Shown: positions 60,030 to 64,000 of the stretch, in pieces
How positions within the stretch are numbered: position 1 is the first letter of the stretch
How the letters are laid out: the number at the start of each line of letters is the position of its first letter
Source: Nocardia asteroides
GTDB lineage: Bacteria > Actinomycetota > Actinomycetes > Mycobacteriales > Mycobacteriaceae
Direction of reading: 5' to 3'
Length of the DNA: 64,000 nt
NCBI RefSeq assembly: GCF_900637185.1
Contig: NZ_LR134352.1
Location: forward strand, 2,718,001-2,782,000
Program-made: the position numbers and the translations under genes
The notes under the pieces: generated by a model
What the model was told of the DNA's origin: nothing
Databases searched by the model: none
Seen by the model: only the letters and a program-made list of their open reading frames with translations

Positions 60030-61694
60030 TCATGCCCGCCCGATGATCGCCGCGACCGCCTCACGCGCCAGCTGTGGATTCCGCGCCGCGCACGCCGCAT
60101 CGGCCGCGTCCCGGCACTGCTCCACATCCACCGCCGACAACGCCGCCCGCACCGCGGGTAACGCGGGCACCGACATCGACAGACTCGTCACCCCGAGCCC
60201 CACCAGCACCGGCGCCAGCGCCGGATCCGACGCCGCCTCACCACACACCCCGACCGGCTTCCCTGCCGCCGACCCCGCCGCGCCGACCATGGCGATCAGA
60301 TCGAGCACCGCGGGCTGCCACGGATCGAGCAGGTGCGCGAGCCCGCCGGCCATCCGGTCGACCGCGCACGTGTACTGGCTGAGATCGTTGGTGCCGATAC
60401 TGACGAAATCGAGGTGGGTCAGCAGATCGTTGGCCCGTAGCGCCGCCGCCGGGATCTCGATCATCGCGCCGACGGTCCGCAACCCGGATTCCCGTGCGAG
60501 CGTGGCGAATCCGACCGCCTCGTCGGCGGTGGCGACCATCGGCGCCATCACCCACAGATCGGCACCGGTGGCTTCCTGGGCCCGCGCCAGCGCGGTGAGC
60601 TGGGTGGCCAGGGTATCCGGGAACACCGTCCCGATCCGCAGCCCGCGCACACCCAGCGCGGGATTCTCCTCGGTCCCCAGATCGAGGAACGGCAGCGGCT
60701 TGTCCGAGCCGGCGTCGAGGGTGCGCACCACCACTTTGCGCCCCGCGAACTGCTCGAGAACCGCGGTGTAGGAGGCGATCTGCTCGTCGAGACCGGGCGC
60801 GGACGCCTTCCCGAGATACATGAACTCGGTGCGGAACAGTCCGACACCCTCACTGTCCTCGGGCCCCGCCTTGGCCGCGTCGTCGACGGTTCCGATGTTC
60901 ACCAGCAGTTGCACCGGTGTCCCGTCGGCGGTCCGACCGGGCCCGCTGGCCGCGGCGAGCCGCGCCGCGTCGGCGGCCGCTTGCTCGATCGCGGCCTGCT
61001 GACGCAGCGGACTCGGATCGATCACCACATCGCCGGTACCGCCGTCGAGCAGCACCGGCGCGTCCTCGACGAGCCGGTCGGTGTCGGGGCAGTTCACCAC
61101 CGCGGGCAGCCCGAGCGACTTCGCCAGAATCGCGGTGTGACTGGTGGGCCCGCCCTCGGTGGTCAGCAGCCCGACCACATCGCTGTCGCCGAGCATGGCG
61201 GTATCGGCGGGTGCGAGATCCCGCGCGACCAGCACGAACGGATGTCCCGGCGCCGGAATACCCGGCATCGGTTCGCCCAGCAGCACCGCGACGGTGCGCC
61301 CGCCGATATCGCGCAGATCGGTCGCGCGTTCGGCCATGTACCCGCCGAGCGCCTCGAGTTTGGCGCAGAACCCCTCGAACGCCAGGTGCACCGCGTGCGC
61401 GGTCGGCATCCCGTCGCCGAGCTGCTGCTCGGTGGCGGCGACGATGCCCGGATCGCGGGCCATCGTCGCCGACATCGACAGGATCTCCGCCGCGACGCCA
61501 CTCACGCGCGCCGCCCTGGCCTGCATCTCGTCGGCCACGCCGCCGAGCGCCTCTTTGACCCGCGCCAGCTCGTCCTCGACCGAGCCGCCCACCGGGTCCT
61601 GCGGGGAGGTCGCGAGCTGGGAGCCGAACCGCAGCCACGGCGCGCACACCACCCCGGGACTCACGCCGAGACCGCGGATCACGTGTTCGCCCAT
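60030..61694 (-). CDS. ptsI: PTS enzyme I
   Basis: Phosphoenolpyruvate-protein phosphotransferase, the first step of every PTS. The 554-residue length is typical. The phosphorylated histidine is H186 in GGPTSHTAI, the HPr-binding helical part precedes it, and the PEP-binding C-terminus shows GLFRTEFMYLG, MIEIPAAALRA, SIGTNDLSQYT and the active cysteine in VGVCGEAASDP. The ATG overlaps the ptsH stop (ATGA). A 172-bp gap separates it from nagA downstream. It is general and serves all sugar PTS in the cell. Confidence 0.97.
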   Translation of the reverse strand: MGEHVIRGLGVSPGVVCAPWLRFGSQLATSPQDPVGGSVEDELARVKEALGGVADEMQARAARVSGVAAEILSMSATMARDPGIVAATEQQLGDGMPTAHAVHLAFEGFCAKLEALGGYMAERATDLRDIGGRTVAVLLGEPMPGIPAPGHPFVLVARDLAPADTAMLGDSDVVGLLTTEGGPTSHTAILAKSLGLPAVVNCPDTDRLVEDAPVLLDGGTGDVVIDPSPLRQQAAIEQAAADAARLAAASGPGRTADGTPVQLLVNIGTVDDAAKAGPEDSEGVGLFRTEFMYLGKASAPGLDEQIASYTAVLEQFAGRKVVVRTLDAGSDKPLPFLDLGTEENPALGVRGLRIGTVFPDTLATQLTALARAQEATGADLWVMAPMVATADEAVGFATLARESGLRTVGAMIEIPAAALRANDLLTHLDFVSIGTNDLSQYTCAVDRMAGGLAHLLDPWQPAVLDLIAMVGAAGSAAGKPVGVCGEAASDPALAPVLVGLGVTSLSMSVPALPAVRAALSAVDVEQCRDAADAACAARNPQLAREAVAAIIGRA

Positions 61695-61954
61695 CAGGCG
61701 GCGTCCAGATCGGTGGCGATCAGCGCGGCCAGCTGGTCCAGCACCGCCTCGTCGTCGGCGTGGAGGGTCACCTCGGCGCCGTGTGCAGCGCCGAGCGTCA
61801 TCACCGCGAGCACGCTCGCCGCGTCGACCGGTTCGCCGCCGCCCACCGAGATCCGCACGGGGACCCCGGTGGCCTGTACGGCCTGGGTGAATGTCGCGGC
61901 GGGCCGGGCGTGCAGCCCCACTTCGGATCCGACGACGACAGTGCGGGTGGTCAT
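61694..61954 (-). CDS. ptsH: Phosphocarrier protein HPr
   Basis: An 86-residue HPr that carries phosphate from enzyme I to EIIA. The active-site histidine is H15 in GLHARPAAT. The regulatory serine of Firmicutes HPr (position 46) sits in a different context here (AASVLAVMTLGA), as in actinomycetes without HPr kinase control. I prefer ATG 61954, which gives the standard length, over GTG 61966, which overlaps nagE2. Coupled on both sides: 4 bp after nagE2 and overlapping ptsI. Confidence 0.95.
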   Translation of the reverse strand: MTTRTVVVGSEVGLHARPAATFTQAVQATGVPVRISVGGGEPVDAASVLAVMTLGAAHGAEVTLHADDEAVLDQLAALIATDLDAA

Positions 61955-61958
61955 GTCC

Positions 61959-63305
<1,347 letters not shown>

Positions 63306-63376
63306 GTCGACCTTCTTCGTGCCGGGTTCCCGGCGGTCTCGGCGAGCCGGACGGACTTGGCGGCCGGTCCGGGTTA

Positions 63377-63392
63377 ACTGTTGTGAACCGGT
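63377..63392 (+). promoter_or_regulatory. DasR-like operator (dre) 1
   Basis: ACTGTTGTGAACCGGT matches the DasR consensus ACTGGTCTAGACCAGT at 11 of 16 positions. It lies 72 bp upstream of nagE2 in the divergent region. DasR is a GntR repressor of GlcNAc PTS genes in actinomycetes, released by glucosamine-6-phosphate. Confidence 0.55.
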
Positions 63393-63409
63393 GCCCTCGA
63401 CGGGTACTG

Positions 63410-63425
63410 TCCGGTCATAACCAGT
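63410..63425 (-). promoter_or_regulatory. DasR-like operator (dre) 2
   Basis: On the minus strand ACTGGTTATGACCGGA, again 11 of 16 matches to the DasR consensus. It lies 108 bp upstream of the EIIB start and 105 bp upstream of nagE2. Together with site 1 it could control both directions. Confidence 0.55.
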
Positions 63426-63532
63426 TGTCAGTTTGACCAGGTGGCCGCCGGATGTCAACCGCGAAATATGACGTGGCGCACATTCGAGGCTCCCATACTG
63501 GAACCGGCAACCACCGCGGAAAGGGAGAACAC

Positions 63533-63763
63533 ATGTCCAAAGCGGAAGCGATCGTCCAGGGTCTCGGTGGCGCGGACAACATCGTCGAGATCGAGGCCTG
63601 CATCACCCGGTTGCGCACCGAGGTGAAGGACGGCGCCAAGGTCGACGAGGCCGCGCTCAAGGCCGCAGGCGCGCACGGCGTGCTCAAGTCGGGCACGGTC
63701 GTCCAGGTGGTCGTCGGCCCCGAAGCGGACACCCTCGCCGAGGACATCGAGGACATCCTGTGA
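63533..63763 (+). CDS. nagF: PTS EIIB component (NagF-like)
   Basis: A 76-residue EIIB domain of the glucose/GlcNAc family. The phosphorylated cysteine is C23 in IEACITRLRTEV, and the rest (AAGAHGVLKSGTVVQVVVGP) is canonical. Phosphate passes from EIIA here and then to GlcNAc through NagE2. The ATG at 63533 has AAGGGAG upstream. It is separate from EIIC, as in Streptomyces. The stop overlaps the GTG of the next gene (GTGA), so EIIB and EIIA are coupled. Confidence 0.95.
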   Translation: MSKAEAIVQGLGGADNIVEIEACITRLRTEVKDGAKVDEAALKAAGAHGVLKSGTVVQVVVGPEADTLAEDIEDIL

Positions 63764-64000
63764 GCATTCCGGTGCTCGCCCCGCTCGCCGGGAAGGTCGT
63801 CGCCCTGGCCGACGTTCCCGACCCGGTCTTCGCCGGCCAACTCGTCGGCTCCGGCGTGGCGATCGACCCCGACCGCACCCGCGGCACCCTGATGGTCACC
63901 GCCCCCATCGCGGGCAAGATCCTCAAGCTGCACCCGCACGCCTTCGTCATCTTCGGCGGCGGCGTCGGCGTCCTGGTCCACCTGGGCATCGACACCGTGA
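63760..64000 (+). CDS. crr: PTS EIIA-Glc family component, partial
   Basis: The first 80 residues of an EIIA of the glucose family, cut by the window end. The core strands LAPLAGKVVALADVPDPVFA, GSGVAIDP and TAPIAGKILKLHPHAFVIF, together with the phosphorylated histidine in VLVHLGIDTV, identify it. It accepts phosphate from HPr and passes it to EIIB. The GTG at 63760 overlaps the EIIB stop. The full protein should be about 150 residues. Confidence 0.94.
   Translation, partial: MSIPVLAPLAGKVVALADVPDPVFAGQLVGSGVAIDPDRTRGTLMVTAPIAGKILKLHPHAFVIFGGGVGVLVHLGIDTV

Overview
The window is high-GC DNA with GTG and TTG starts, mycobacterial-type gene order and no rRNA, tRNA or CRISPR array that I could find. 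It fits the chromosome of a Mycobacteriales actinomycete, most likely Nocardia or a close relative. The main evidence is the gene content, which matches the M. tuberculosis Rv2219-Rv2236c neighbourhood: cobD, SURF1, ptpA, cobC, NIF3, zinc-ribbon protein, RNase H/phosphatase, panB, exported protease, glnA2, glnE, and further right DUF4191, RDD and glnA1. The genus call is inference.

Layout. 0-9 kb: an orphan M.TaqI-like DNA methyltransferase, TetR and GlxA regulators, a gamma-carbonic anhydrase-like protein, an MBL-fold protein, a Cys-rich lipoprotein, alanine dehydrogenase and an ECF41 sigma factor. 8-15 kb: the conserved cobD to RNase H block. 15-24 kb: a secreted S1 protease, an XRE regulator facing a small membrane protein across a palindrome, a NUDIX remnant, the RNase P RNA gene rnpB, small exported proteins, an RNB ribonuclease, a CHAD protein, prolyl aminopeptidase and panB. 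24-31 kb: exported protease, glnA2 and glnE. 31-45 kb: cold-shock protein, a DUF262 (GmrSD-like) protein followed by a membrane-anchored alpha-alpha toroid protein (the best candidate for an undescribed two-gene system), a TrpF-like protein, hydrolases and RibH. 46-47.5 kb: glnA1 behind a textbook tandem GlnR site.

47.5-49.4 kb is a 1.9-kb decayed integrative element sitting exactly in the 3' end of glnA1. It has a broken integrase, a 14-bp direct repeat of the last glnA1 codons at each end, paired GTCCGCA motifs near both ends, and two cargo genes. One cargo gene pairs a zinc ribbon with an L7/L12-like C-terminal fold. 49.5-57 kb holds accessory metabolism under two TetR regulators, each with a palindrome in its divergent promoter. 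57-64 kb is a complete N-acetylglucosamine PTS locus: nagE2-ptsH-ptsI-nagA-nagB-cutC on the minus strand, divergent from EIIB-EIIA on the plus strand, with two DasR-like palindromes between them. As sequenced, nagA carries a frameshift.

Functionally, the window joins nitrogen control (GlnR sites, glnA1, glnA2, glnE, ald), cobalamin synthesis (cobC, cobD), pantothenate (panB), riboflavin (ribH) and aminosugar uptake. All functions are assigned by reading motifs and gene order. No database search was run.
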